A stretch of 64,000 bases of DNA from Malania oleifera (GCF_029873635.1 NC_080421.1:38358617-38422616); one strand, 5' to 3'; shown: positions 36,901 to 51,900, counted from the first letter of the stretch. The notes: generated by a model not told the origin, from the sequence alone. Made by a program: numbers and translations.

Positions 36901-39900
36901 TACAAATATTTTCTCAGTGCCTAATATCCCTTGTATAATACTATCATATCTTCCCAAAATTGTATCTTAAGGTTTTCTGCTAAGCCTATTTGAGGAGCAT
37001 AAGCACTAATGACATTTATTATCTCTTGGCCTAAGACCATATTGATTTTTCATTCTATCCCTTACTCTTTTGACATCTACAACACTATCTTTTGTCTACA
37101 ATGGCTCCTACCCCTTTTTTATGTTTTTCTTTTCCAATGTACCAAAGTTTGACTCTTAATTTTTAAATTTCTCTAGCTTTCTCACCTACCCACTTAGTTT
37201 CTTGAAGGCAGATTGCATTAATTTTTCTTCTAATTATTGTGTCCACTATCTCCAAGCTTTTACCCATACGTGTCCCTATATTCAATGTTTCTAATATAAT
37301 CCTAGTAACCTGAACTAATCTCTTCACCCACCCAAGTCTAGAATAATGAGGGAATCCTTGCATATTTGACACAATACCTGGATGCCGACACAGCACATCG
37401 CTTCAAGACGATGACCTAACACACCCTCTCCCACTTTTTGCTACACCCAAGCAGTATAAGTGCAATGCTTTGCTTGTAGGGGACGCCCTAGTGAATAATA
37501 TATAACGATTCATACAATAGTGATCTTACAAGTTTTAAGCTAGCTATCAGTTACCTAACGCAACCCTCCTCCTTTACCCAGGCTTGAGACTAGCTGTTTG
37601 TGAAAAGATTAGGACACTGAATGCATCACAAGCACAGTTCCCTGTAAATTATATTACCTGTAAAAATATAGGCTGTAATATATTTCATTGAAGCCCCAAC
37701 AAGCAATAACATGATTCTAGGCCTTCTCATGTTCCTTGAAGCAACTTCAATGTGATCATAGTTTTTATTTTATAACCAAACATATTTAACACAGCTTTCT
37801 GTCATCTCACAAATGAATTCACTTACATTTTTTTTTTATCATAAATCTCTCGTGACATTCTTAGTCCCATAAAGCTCTTAAGTATTTCATGGTCATGCCT
37901 CTGCTTGGATGCCCAACAATCAGAACCATAAATAGGTATTGTCAGCTCGGTGTTTGGTAGGCAAATGGTCACGGTACTTTCCTCCCATTTCTGTAGCTTT
38001 TCTTGTCTTCATCACCTCTCTAGTCTTCATAATGCACCTACTGCAAGATTTTTAGTTATTGATACGGGCTTGTGCTCTTGAAATTTCCATTTCTTCTGAG
38101 ATCTTAATAGTGAAGAGGTAGATGAGCCCATGTTTCTTCTCACTTCTTTGGATTCTTTTCAGTGATTTGGACTTGGGACAATTATGATACATGTACACAC
38201 ACTCTTATAACTTCTTTTCTCATATCATAGCAAATTATATTTGGAGAGCAAAAAATCAATCCAAGCATAGTGCTTTGGTTGGTTAGCAGTTCTTAAATAA
38301 GTGTAACACCACAAGTTAGAAGACCTATTAAAGCGTTGGTCTCCTAATATTTTGTGCAATGTCCCTTTAGTAGTGTTGAATCTCGTTCTCGTCTTTTCTT
38401 GCACCGCTAAGCTGCTCAAAATATGTGGAATAAAGCTTTTCGGTTGTTTTGGCAGGATAGTTTTCTACCTGCTTTTAGGGGTCTGAAGGGATATGGATGA
38501 TTCAAATTTGTGGATTTTATCATATCTTATCTTCGAGTGTCAACATTTGCCAATATCTTCTTTGGGAATTGGGATGATATAGTTTTTCGCCCCTCCTTCT
38601 GAGACTATGCACCTAGAGCTTTTAAAGAGCGCAATTAATTTATTAAGTGGAATTGGAAAACTTTGTTGTACCAATTTTCCTTGTATTTTAATTCTTCTCC
38701 TCAATAAAGTTCTTCTTTAAGCCCCCCCCCCCCCCAAAAAAAATCAATACTAAAAAAAAAAAAAAGCATGATTTTCCTTTTTTGTTTTTTGACAAAAGGA
38801 GAACACTCTACTCGAAAAAAAAAAAAATTAAGAAGATGAGAAATCCTCTTGGACAAATCGGAAAAATTCAAAAAGGGAAAAAAAAAAAAAAAAAGGAAAT
38901 AAAAAAGGCTATCGGAGTTTTCCAATCATGCTGAATATCACATAAAGGCAGACTACCAAAACCAGGTGACTGGAACACCCACAACAAAGCAAAGAAAACA
39001 ATCCTGTCTCAAACCAAATCAATTGAAACATGGCTATGAAAAATATGAGCATTTCACTAGAGCCAAATGTCCATAAAAATGGCAAACGCTGCGCAGCACC
39101 CATAAAATGGCAAACACTTAACATTCAATCCTTTACATTCTTATGCCAATCAAAACCTCTAAAAATCAATCAGAAAAATGTCTGCCAAATAACAAAGGCA
39201 CATGGCAAATCCAACATTCTCTGAACGAGCCAAAAAGCTTGTTCCATAAGCTCCAAGCCAGTGAACAGTGAAGAAAAAGATAAGCACGATACTCACCACT
39301 AGCAAGCACATGACACATACATCAGGTGATAGAGCCATTTAAGGTCTTAAAGCATGATTGCCCTTGTAACCCACCAAGAAAAATTTTAATTTGATATGCA
39401 TCCATCAATTGCAGAATACTTCAGAAGCATCAGTACCATTAATCACATTATTATTTACACACCATTACATTAGGATGAATCATTCATCCTTATGTCAAAA
39501 ATCCTTAAAAGAACTACAAATAGTCTAATGTGTAAACATAAGCTAACATCACTCTTAGCAAAACAATAGGTAAGCTGACTTTTTCTTCTTCTTTGGACTA
39601 TCTCAACACTGATTGATGTTAAGGAATTTGATCGTGCAACAATCAAAGGAAATAGTACAAATGCAAGAAAAGGAGAGTCTGGGCATGTTGGAAGGGGGGT
39701 TAATTATGTGATTTGTAGCAGGTTCTCACTAATCCAAGATTCATGGGACAAATTAGAGACAATTTGGTGCAGGTTGGAGAGTTAACCAATCCAAGTAAGC
39801 TCAAATATTCCATTTTCCATTCCTGGACATATGGCCTGCTTTCACCTATTCCTGCACCAAGAGGTCCCCTTCTTATCTTCTCATCTAACCAATCATGTAT

Positions 39901-42900
39901 CACTTTCTTATTGACCGATCATGCATCTCTCTCTTACTGACAAGGACATACTGCAATCACCCTACTGGATGATGGCCAACCAGGAATCACTATTCACTCA
40001 ACTCATTTTGAGATCTTTTTGTCCATTCTCATATAAAAGCTTCTTCACCCAGATGTTCTCTCTAGAAAGCGTAACCTACTGCAGCATTGTACTTTACTCC
40101 CCTAACTTCATCTCATCATCATCCTTGCATCGCGCTTGCCTTTGATGTACTTACATTATCCAACTCCTTCACCTCCTGCTACATTGTACCTGAGCTCATA
40201 AGGACTGCTCAATCCTCTCTACTCTCACATTGCTGGTATGCAACCCTAACTTGCATACTTTATTAAACAACCTTCACTGTTCGTTAGTCATTACAATAGT
40301 TCTTCCTTTCTAAACCAGATTCAAAAAGGAAAAAAATATGTACTTTATTGAAGCATCTAAAATCAGCTTTGTTCGCTAGAATTCAATTTTAAGTCATGGT
40401 TAGAGGGCTTGTTGCCAGTACAAAGCTGCTATGAACCAATCTGAATTACCAAAGGGTATTCCCTCAAGAGAAAACAAAAGGGAATAATAAATAATAGACC
40501 AGGAATGGATTTGCAAGCTAAATATCCATTTCGACTATATTCAAGTCCTAAAGGTATGGAAGAGGTATTTCTCTTATTTTGAGGGGGGGAGGGAGTGTGG
40601 TCTTGAGGGAGAAAAATTCATTGTATCAAATAGACCATGATTTATATAAAATAGATAATAAAAGAAGAAGAAGAAGAAGAGAGTAAACTAATATATTAAC
40701 TACACCAGTTACCTTCTCAATCCCAGCATACTCGATCTTCTTTTCAAGCCCACTAATTTTTCCAGATGCTTCAGATTCTTTTAACTGCAACTCTCTAACT
40801 GATCCAAGAGCTTTCAACTCTACCTCATATTGTTCTTTCATTTTTTTAAGCCCTGCAAAAAAATAAAATAAATTTATAGATACTACTGCACTTACTAAAA
40901 AACTTGATTGATACATCAACCACTAACCATCTATTTTTTTATCATCCCATTGCTTTGACCTTGCTTCCATTCCACCACTGGTGCCACCAGTCATTGTACC
41001 AGATTTTGTGAGCAGAATCCCGTCAACAGTTACAACTAATACAAACACCTACAGGTCAGCTTCAGCATAGAATCGATGTGAATTATGCCGACAACCAACA
41101 TATAGAAACTCACCTTTAAATCTCTCTCCACTCCAGCTAAGAACCTTTGCTTCATCAAGATCATCACACACTAGGGTATTCCCAACAGAAAAAAGAATAG
41201 CCTTCTCCAAGGGTGGGTCAAATGTGTGATTGTTAAGTTTAAAAACTAGTGTGATTTGTAAATATTCATTCAAGCACAAAATATGATGACAAATGGAATG
41301 TGAGGAACATTCATAATAAAAAATAAAAATAAAAACAAAACATAAGAAAACCAAAGAACAAAATAAAACAGAACCATGAAGAGTTACATAAATAATTAGG
41401 CTAGAAAGTAGGCTTAAATCACAAAACAGAAAAGACCTGGTCCATTCCTTGCCTTCAAACTCGTGGACCAAGCTGCATTAATCAACCAAGATGCTAGGTG
41501 CAGGACAGCCAAAGAATAAATGAAGCCGCTGACAATAAAGATGGCGTTTATTTGTTAAATAGGCCAGACACATCTTATGTTCGAAGCTTGAACTTAAAAG
41601 TTACATCAAACCAGAACGGCTTCTTGCCTTTTGAAGATGCATTCTTTTAAATCTCCGCGCCCCTAACATCATTAACTCAAGCTGACCTAGATAATACTCA
41701 GATTGAATTGAACTGGTCATCCAATTTTAAAACACAGAATGATGCCACCAGAAATGTTATGAGATGAGGCAATTTTTCTTTTCTTTTCTTCTTTTATAGA
41801 AAAAGAAACCCATTAAAATAAAAGTGAGAGCATTAAAAGAACAAAGGATAAGACATCCTCCTAAACACAACTAGAATAAAGCCCCAATCCCTCTTGAGAT
41901 CAGACAACAAAACTCCCCGAAAGAACCCAGAGTACCAAAAAGGAAGCAAGGAAAACAACTCTATCCCATAATTAATGGGAAGGAATTATTTTTCAATTGA
42001 AATCCTTCGCACTCCTTTCAATCCACAAAGTCCAAAAAAGAATAAAAATAGTACATTTCCTCCAAACCATCCCTCTCTTACCCCCTGCTACTGTACCAAG
42101 AAAAAAACATCAACAATTCGTGGCAGTACCATTGCATCATCAAAAGCAATGAACAGATTGGCCCAAAGCTGCATAGCCACTCAACAATGGAGAAACAGAT
42201 GCTCATTAGTTTCACCCGACTCTAAAAACATAATGCAAATAAGCGGGCTAATAGCTTAATAGAACCTCCTTAACAGCAATAAATCATTAGTACAAAGCCG
42301 ATCCAGAGCCCACAAGAAAGCCATGATCTGAAAAGGAGCCTTTGCCTTTCATCAAATAAAATTATGCAAGGAGAAAGATATAGAGCTCAAGGTTTTCAGC
42401 AAACGAGATAAGAAAGATTGTGTAGTAAAAGAACCACTAGCATCCCTGGTCCAAATCCTAGAGTCATTCCTCACTTGACGTGCAAAAGAGCAACATTCTT
42501 TACAAAATGGTAAAATCATCACCTCTCTTTCACTAAGGTTCCTGACAAAAAGATTTCCCCAAGAAAAATAGCCCCTTTCCAAAGAATAAAATTCATTAAT
42601 CGAGGCATTATGAATGGAAGAAAGCTGACTGAGAATAGGATATTCAAAAATGCACTACAAACATGAAATATTAAAATTAATGAATTTATAGAGCTGTACA
42701 GCATAATGGTACTGAATCCAAAAGAAAGCTGTTTTAAACACACATACAAACAAAGTTCAAACATCAAAATACTAAAAATGTAAATTTTAAACAACACAGA
42801 AATAATTGTGTACAAACCCTAAAATCCTAAATATTGTAAAAATACACATAAAGACACAAAGAATGTGGAATGAAACCAAAAAAGAAATTAAATTTGAGCA

Positions 42901-45900
42901 GTTGAAATTCACTAGTATATTATACAAGTTTTATTGAACATAAAGCAGAGAGATAAACCCACCCAAACAAAGCACAGAAAGACCAGAAATCATTCCATGT
43001 AACTTACAGCACACAATAGGACCCAATCATGGCTTTTTAATGACCTATATGAAGAGGAAGAACTTCTCCAGGTTAAATCATGAGTGTGAATCAGTCAGCA
43101 ATAGGGAACATCTAGACACATTACAAAATGACGAGTCAAATTCAAATTTACAAATTTAAATCATGAGTTTGAATCAGTCAACAAGAGGAAACATCTAAAC
43201 ACGGAACAAAATGAGTCAAAGCCCAATTACAGTATCCATTCACAATGCCTATTAGAACTGAGAAAGAAATTTTGATATATGCTGGCATGATTTATGTAGC
43301 CACAAAGTTTAGCTACATGCTAACAAATCCCAGATATGTTTTCAAACTACAGTGTTGCCAGTAGTTACCGATTAGCTGAAAATGAAGCAAGATATTGCAG
43401 GTGAAATGCTGCAAATGCCAAGTGATCACCCATCAAATTTTGTGAATAAGCAGAATTCCTAATGCAAAATGTTCCAGCATTGTAAACATTTGAAGAGAAA
43501 TTCAAGCTACTAAAAAGGATATCGGATCACATCAAAAACCAGCTTTGCAGTGCCACCTAAGTTGCGCAACCTCTCAATTATTGGCTTTACACGGACAGAT
43601 TGGAGAGGAATAAAGGTCTGAGGAGGAAGCCTTTGTTCTTTCAGGTACTGTACAAAAACAAGGAAACAGATAAATCTATTATACTAAAGCCACTGGCAAT
43701 CAACTTTCGATAAGTTTCACCAAAAAAGAAAAATCAAAAACAAAAAAGATCAATAAGATAATCAGTGCACAAATAAATGCATCAGACAACTATGATATAA
43801 ATATATGATACTACCAACCTATGTCACATGCACAAAGGGATGGAATTTATTAAACAGGATGCAAATAAAACCAGGAGACATCAATGAATGTACACACACA
43901 TATGTTTAGTACATATACATGTGCATGCATGCACATGTAAAGTGTGTGTATTGTGTTAGTGACAACTTGCGTGTGTTCATATTTCTATCCTTATTTTGCT
44001 ATGGAATCCTCAATCTATCACACTTCATTTTGTAAATTAAAATATTTGATAGCTTAAATTTGGACTTTTCAACAGAAAAAATTAGGTGAAAGGAAATTTA
44101 TAAACTCAATTCTAACTACTAAAAGCACAATGTAATTTTAATGGTCACCCCCACCCCCACCCCAATGTACAAAAACTGATTGACGATTTTGCCCTTGTGA
44201 TCATTGGAGTTTCTCTTTTTAATTTCATTCCTGTCCTTTGAATCATTGAATTGATAAACTTTGTTAGACCACCACTTTAACTAAAAACTCAGGCTGTTAG
44301 GTTGCACGCCAACAATATATATCCAGTCTTAACACGCCCCCACACATGCAGCTCAATTGCACATGGAATGATAAACAAACAATGAATAACAACCATATTG
44401 GAAACATAATAATTTTTTAATGAGCCTACATCAAACACAAGCAAAAAGACTAGAACCCAGGACCACCTGGCAACCATGGCTCTGCTACCATGTTAGATTT
44501 GGTACTTCACCTAAAAGCTTAAGCTGTTGGCTTGAGGGCAAACGATATATATCAAGCATTGAAAACCTTCAATCATTATTCTTTTAATTGATATTAGTTA
44601 ATATTATAAACTTCATTATGGGAAAACTTTTGATAAGCCTTGCCGAGTCTATAAATACCTCAATTCTCCAATAAGTGAGGCACGTTATAAATCCCTGGTT
44701 GACTGAGCAAGTCAATTACTTATGACACTACTTTAACTCTACAAGAGATTAGGAGTTCAAAAATGTAACAATTGAAAACAGCTTTTTGACATCATGTCAG
44801 ATATAAAACTATAGACTTTGTCACGGAGTTGTCATGTTTATCATTCCTTTTTAAATCTAGATTTGTCATCCTCTATAATCCCCAAATAAAAAAATTAAAG
44901 AAAAAGACTTATCATCCTCTAATTTTTTCTATTGTCATAAGAAAAGCGAAGCTAATTTTTCCTTTTTTGTTGCAGGGGATCTTTTAGTCATGATACTGTC
45001 AAAATTAATGTCAATGTGTTGATTTTCATTTTCCGTTTCTATTGGATTTATTATAAGAGACAATCAAGGTATCAGAATTTATAACTGGCCCCATTTAAAT
45101 TCCAGTATAATATAAATCTGTCCCTGAGACTTAACTTGCCATCCCCTTGGCTGTCCATGTGTGTGTGGATCAAGGTCTTAAATTTCGATTTCGACTCAAA
45201 TTTCAAAGCTCCAAAAGTACGGAAATTTCGATTCGATTCGATTTCAATTTGAAAAATAATGGAAATCAGTGGTAAAACATGGAATTCTTTGTGAAACTTT
45301 TGAAATGGTTAACAAACATAATAATGTAAGTTTTAGGACTAATATATTGCAAGTTAAATACATCTATGTTGTGTACGAGGTAGAAAAGTTGTAATATAGT
45401 ATGTGTATCAAACATATTTGTAAGATAATGTACAGTAAACATATTCAGCTAATACAAATGAAATTCATAAATCATTTAAATATTATTTATTATACAAATA
45501 ATGATAATTTACACATAAATGGTTAAATAAAATGCTGCTGTAAGTTTATTTTTTCATATAATTTCAAAAGCAATTGTAATAATATTTTGTTTCGATAAAA
45601 ATAAATAAAATAAATTAAGATAGAAATTTCACTTCACTTCTAAATCTCTTATTTGAATTTCAAGTAAATTTCATTGTATGGTTAAATTTTCGACAAGTTT
45701 CTCTGAAATTTCGAGATTTCAATAAAATTCAGGATGATTCGTTGAGATTTCGATGGAAATTATGCAATACGGAAACTGAATGCCATTTCGATCTCAAGGG
45801 TGACGGAAACCGAAAATTTTGACAGAAATTTCGACAATTTCGTGGAAATTTAAGATCATGGTGTGGATTATGGGATATCCAGGTTAAGGAAGATTGCAAC

Positions 45901-48900
45901 TTAATTATTGACCATCTACATAATAAAACATGGTCCTTTGGAGGGATGGACTCTTTTGTTGGATTTTTTACCATAAATTAGATGTTACTAATACAAAAGG
46001 GAATATCATAAATCAACCTTATAGTTTACTACGGAGGGGGTATTAGTTATCTTTAGACACAAACACACACACATAAAAATAATTTTTTAATTGAACATTT
46101 GCAATTAAAATATTTTGTTATACTCTTAATTTCATTATTCATTTATATATTTACCATTTATTTTATTCTGCACGGCAGAGTATTAGTACAGATATATAGC
46201 ATTTATTCCATGTCTAGAGGGCGAAAACAAACTAGTAGAAAAAAAGTATGACGAACCTTTTTCAAAAAATGGAGGGGTATAAATACAGGTCACTTTTCAA
46301 ATAGATACTTCTGTTAAATGTAAAGTGCTCGGCAGCTTAGTATTTACTTCAGTCAAGCAGAATTATTTGTTACAAGCATTTGGTGAAGGAGAAAAAGATG
46401 TTTTTATGGAAAAAATTAAAATTAAACTGAAGCACTATTACTATCATAATAAAACAGCTCAAATATTCTTGAACTAAAACTAGGAAATACAAGCTAATTC
46501 ATTCTTAAAAGAAATCACTATGGATTTAGCATGTAGTTCAAATATGACACTCCAAACAACTTGATCCTCATGCCTCAAAAAGTTTGATTGGGAGGTAAAA
46601 ATCTTCAAATGGACACTTGAGAACAATACAAGTTCTCAATAATCCAGCCAATGACATAAACAAAGATAAGTAAGAAAATTAATTTTAATCAACAAGTGGT
46701 ACCTTGATGCACTCCTTCCCTGTATTCTCATCATCAACTACAACCGCATCCATAAATTTACCCATAGCAACAGTAACAGCAAGGTTATACTTCTTCTGTA
46801 TTGGCCTACAAAGTTCTGTCATTCGACCATGGACTCCTGGAAACAGGCGTTTGAGAGTCTCAACTGCTTGAGACAACCTGGCATCCCTCTCGTTCTCATG
46901 TCTGTTTGCTTTCAGTTCACGTAGTTGGTTTTCTATTTCCCCAATCCTGGACTCCAGATTATCATGTTTACTCCTGTATAAGAAAAAAATTTATTTCTAT
47001 AAATGAAAATCACATTGAGAAGAAAATATCCAATCTAGAAAAGACATAACAAGCAGATGGCCTTCTTATAAGGCTGGGATTTATAGCAGCCACGACTTAC
47101 TGCATATACCAAAAACTGGACTAACCTGGCCTCCTTATATTGATTTTTCATCTTACGCAGCTCCTTTTCCACATCTGACTTCTCTTTTTCATGTTTCCCA
47201 AGTGCATCATCAATCTTTTTCAGTCTTGTTTTCATTTGTTCCTCCTCTAACTCTAGCTCCTGCTCTCGAGTTTTCAACTGCTGAAGATTTTCCTCCAAAT
47301 TTTTTTGAGCTTCAATATCAGCATGCTGTTGCCTATCCTGAACCTCTTTCTCATCTCTTAGTTTTGTCGTTTTCATCCCAGCATCCTCCTTGCTGCAACG
47401 TCATAGTCCTAGTCATAATTTACAAGACAAACATTTTGCATGCAAACATAATAAAGAACCATGTCTTTAAAGAACGATATCAGTACACGTAACAGTAACG
47501 ATCACGGTGTAATGGTCACACCTGTTGCAGTCATTAAGTAACAAATGAAGGACACCGCATCCTTGAATTCATTTTTTGCATCAGCAAACTTCTTAAAAAC
47601 ATATTGATACACATGTTTGGAGTGATTTTGAGTAAATTTTTTTAATCAATTTAAACATAACATATACTACAAGTATTGGATGTCATATTGGCTGCTTTAG
47701 TTGCTATCGATGAGAAGAAGCATGCATTTGCTACTTTTCACTGCTTTATTTATTATAAGTGAAATTCAAACTAAGAAATCATAAGTATAAAGAAATATAA
47801 AATTTAGAATGCCATCTTTTTGTACTCTTTGTCTTTGATGGTCCATTTGTTATCCAAAAAATAAAATATAGAACGTTCATATGTTAAACAAGAACAAAAA
47901 TGCATACAGTAGAACATATTTTACTCTCCAAACTAGGCAAAAAACAGAAAAAATAAAATTGAACAAACTTAGAATACGAACATATGTACTTCAATGAGAA
48001 AAAGGTTGGGTTTATTTGAATGGTAGTTATTAAAAAGAAGCAAACTAAATGTCAAGGAAAATAAACCAAAAAATGAATTCTTTTTTATTAAAAAAATCAC
48101 CAACTAAATAAAGAAACATAAGATTGAGTTTCTAAGCTTCAATAAAGGCAAAAGTGAGGGGAGAAATGCAAAAAAAGGACTCAAAAACCTGTTTTACTCA
48201 TTCACAGCCAGTTGGCACTGTAACGGCCCCTAACAGGAAGCAGCCTGTGAAAGGATTCTTGGTGTCGAAACATGGTGAAAAGGGGTCTTTGTACAGCTAA
48301 CAGATGTTACAGGTGTAAAAAACAAACAGAGACACTAAATAGTCTTGCATTGGAAATGGGCAAAGGTGTTGTGGGACCTGGTTTATGCCCCTCTAGGAAA
48401 CAAGGGGGTAGCAGCAAAGAAAGTTGAACAGGAATTGAAGGCTTGGAGAGGAACACTTAGCCCCAAAAAAGCTTAAGCTAGACCTTCCACCCTTTTAGAC
48501 CTACATAAAGTCTCCCAACCTACAAGGTGATCTCTTTGACTCCCCCCCCCCCCCCCAACACTCAACCACAAGAAAACCCTCATTAATTTCTCAAGCCTGC
48601 ATGCCACTCTCACAAGAATTCTAAAAAGAGGAAGATAATACAACGGAATAGAAGACAGACACGCATGGATAAGAAAAATCTGACCCCCTAAGGTGAAGAA
48701 TGGTCCTTTCCACCCATCAAGTCTCCTAGTCACTCTCAAAAACAGGATTCCAGAAAGAATCAGCATTAGGATTACCAGGAACACCTAAATAGATAATCGG
48801 CCAATTCAAAACTGCACAACCCATAAACCTAAAAAAAGGGTCAACATTAATATTTTATTCTATTTTTAAGATTATAAATAATAATGTAATAAATCAAATA

Positions 48901-51900
48901 ATTATACCATAGTTATATCATAATATTTTATTATTTTATACAATTCCATTATTTTTTAATATGTATTAATATTATTATAGAATTATAAATATTAATAGTA
49001 ATGGTTATAATATTTTATATTAAAATATATTATTATATATTTATATTTAATGATATCATAATATTAATATTATTTTTTTAATCTATGTAATATACATTTT
49101 ATTATATTATATTATGTTATATTATATAATTATATATATATATATTGACACGCGCACATTATAGTGAATGCGGTAATATATATTTTGTTTTCAGGAATCT
49201 GAATTGGATTCTGGATGAGGCAGGAATCAGGTAGGCTAAAGGGGGGATCTCATTCCTGCATGGAATGGGAATCAAAATGAGATTCCCGCAAATCAAACAC
49301 TAGGAATTGGAATCAATCATTCCAATTCCGATTCCTAGAGTTGATTACCAATTACAAAACACCACCAGAGCACCAACACTCTGCTGTTAAGGAAGAAGCC
49401 TTCAAAGATTGTCCCCCGACCCCTGATATGTGTTTTTTGTGTTCTAACAGTTTGGCGACAGTCTCTCATTTATTTCTGCACTGTTAATTTACTTGGGGTA
49501 TTTGGAATATATTATCTGGCTTTTTATTGGTGGAATAGACTGCTTCACACAAGAACTATTGGCAGCCATTGACAAACACATAAAACAATGGGGTTTTAAT
49601 GCATCGTTGGATCCACCTACACCACAAAGAGCCATAATTATGAGAATGTAAAGAATAAAATTCCAATTCAAATGATCAAAAGCCCTCTCCATGTAAAGTT
49701 AACAAGCCACACCCCCTTTTCCTATCCTTACTATAGGTATCCACAACTTCATTTGCTATAAGAGCTGCATCCATGATCTGCCTGCCTGCTACAAAAGCAG
49801 GCTACTGTTGACCAATAAACTTCAGGATTGCTTTTGTAAGCCTTGTAGCAAGGTATTTCAATAGGATCTTATAGATACTATCTACAAGACTCATATAGGC
49901 AAAAGTCTTTTTAGGTTGCAAGCGATTTTTTTGGAAACCATGATAACAAACATGGAGTTCAGACTGTTCACAAATTTGCCTGTACACTAAAAGTCATAAA
50001 AAATGCTCATAATGTTTTGCTTGAGAAATCCCCAATTTGCTAGATACAAAAAGCCAAAGTAAAATCATCAGGGCTAGGTGCTTTATCTCCATCACGTTCC
50101 TTAACGGATTGCTAAATTCCCTCCTCATCTAAGGGCCTTTCAAACCATTGTGCAAACGATTCAAGGTGCTGAAAGTGATGCCATCCACTAATGCTCGCAA
50201 AGTCTCTGGTTCAAGGTAAAGATACTTGTAGAAACCACTAATGCCATTTTTTATATCCTCCTCTTCATCAAGACCCTCTCAATTTAGATTCTAGTCAAGT
50301 GTTGAACCTGTGGTGAGCATTTGCTGTTCAGTGGAAGAAATTAGTGGTTTGATCCCCCTCCTTAAACCATAGAACCATTGATTTCTGTCTCCAAGTGATT
50401 TCTTCCATGTTAATGACATCAGCAAGCTCCTTTCTAAGTGAAACTATTCTTGCCTTACTCTCGACACTGAAGCCTTGACACAGTTCCTCATCATCCAGCT
50501 CCTTTAAGGCATTAGGTAATACAGTCTTTTTCAATTGAACATTTCCCCGAAGTTCTCTTATTACACCATTTTGATTTTTCCTTCAGTTCCTTTAATATTG
50601 AGCCAGCTGCAAATCTTATTTTCCCCTTGAAATTAAAAGAAGATCACCGTTGCTTAACCAGATCTCTGAATCCATCATGCTTGTGCCGCTTGTTCTTGAA
50701 CCAAAGGAGTTGGCCCGAACTTAATGCCTCCCGCATTGAGGAGGATATGGAAGTCGTCCAAGATTGAGAAGACTCTAAATAACCTAAAGGAAATTTTCTT
50801 CTCAGCCTCCGGATATTAAGAACCTATTGTGTTAATTTTTTAAGTCCGATCCCTGTTTTGATGCTGACAAAACATGAATATCTTATGTGTGTACTTAGCA
50901 TGTGAACAGGCATATTATTCAACAAACACATAAGGGGACTAAAGAAAGAAGTCTTAAAGGATGTAAAGATCACAATCAAGCGTATTCCATGAAGTCAAAG
51001 GAGCAAAGAAGAAGACATTTACTATTTCATTTGTAATGCATTTTAGTTTTTATTATTTGGTTTCTAATAATGCATGCATCTGCATGATATGAATACTAAA
51101 ACTCAGATGACCTTAGACAGACCTTAGGAGACCAAACCTTTCAAAGATAAACCTTTTTCTTAGATGCCAAAATCACACAAAAGGTTTTAAAAAATTTTAA
51201 GGTCAATATAGGGCAAAACCTTAAGTTTATCACTGTCCTCGGTCGACTAGCCTTATCTAGTTTTAAAAGCCTTAGCTGACAGACCATGCCCTGAGGACAA
51301 AATTGAGATTTTAATAGCCTTGATCAACTGGCCTGTTTTTATACATAAAACCCTCAGCCGACCGACCTTCTTACATGGGCCAGATCTACATGCCTCGGCC
51401 GACCGGCCAAATTAGTTCAAAAAGACCCTCAGTCGACCGGCCATCAAGCCCGGCAAACCAACCCTAGACCTCCACCGACCGAACCTACGAAAGTTTGAAA
51501 ACACCTTTGGCTCGACCGACCAGCGTTGTCCACAGCCAACCGAACCCCTTTTAAAATTCAAATTTTCTGTGTGAGGTCAGCCGACCAGCGCTAGCACCAG
51601 CCGACCAAACATCTCGGGTCTCGGTAATTTCCACCACTTAAATACGGTTAAATTTTAATTAAACAAATTTCAAATACCAACTGTATCCCCAAATGGTCAA
51701 ACTTTCCAAAAATCTATAAATACCCCTCACATAAGCTAAATTAGTAACTTTGATTAGCCAAATTTTCTCTCTAATCTTTTTAGGCTAATTGTTAATCAAA
51801 GAATCCCCAACTACATTTTCCTTGCAAATTTTTATTTGGGGCAAAAATTTTTAACACTCTCTCCAACTCTCTTTCACTCACTCTTTGAAAATTATTTTAA

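Larger units (their letters stand above)
38309..43530 (-). repeat. Parent segment of the SMC1 duplication
   Basis: This part of SMC1 corresponds to 6500-27779 minus the later insertions there. It starts in the intron after the return-coil exon and ends seven or eight bases inside the hinge exon 43647-43523. It retains functional exons and serves as the pre-insertion state for the L1 and the Mutator-like element. Confidence 0.93.

Noticed and set aside
36709-37396. Host endonuclease gene in the SMC1 intron
   Set aside because: It is the endonuclease domain of the RTE LINE, contiguous with its reverse transcriptase pieces.
41224-41245. A conventional AG acceptor (CTAG at about 41248) for the exon 41223-41114
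   Set aside because: Using it would insert FKLNNH-type residues not found in SMC1 proteins, and it has no matching GT donor giving a clean frame; the AT-AC pair joins conserved residues exactly.
47480-47700. A second copy of the GTAACGG Mutator-like element
   Set aside because: A few similar words but no paired ends and no target duplication.
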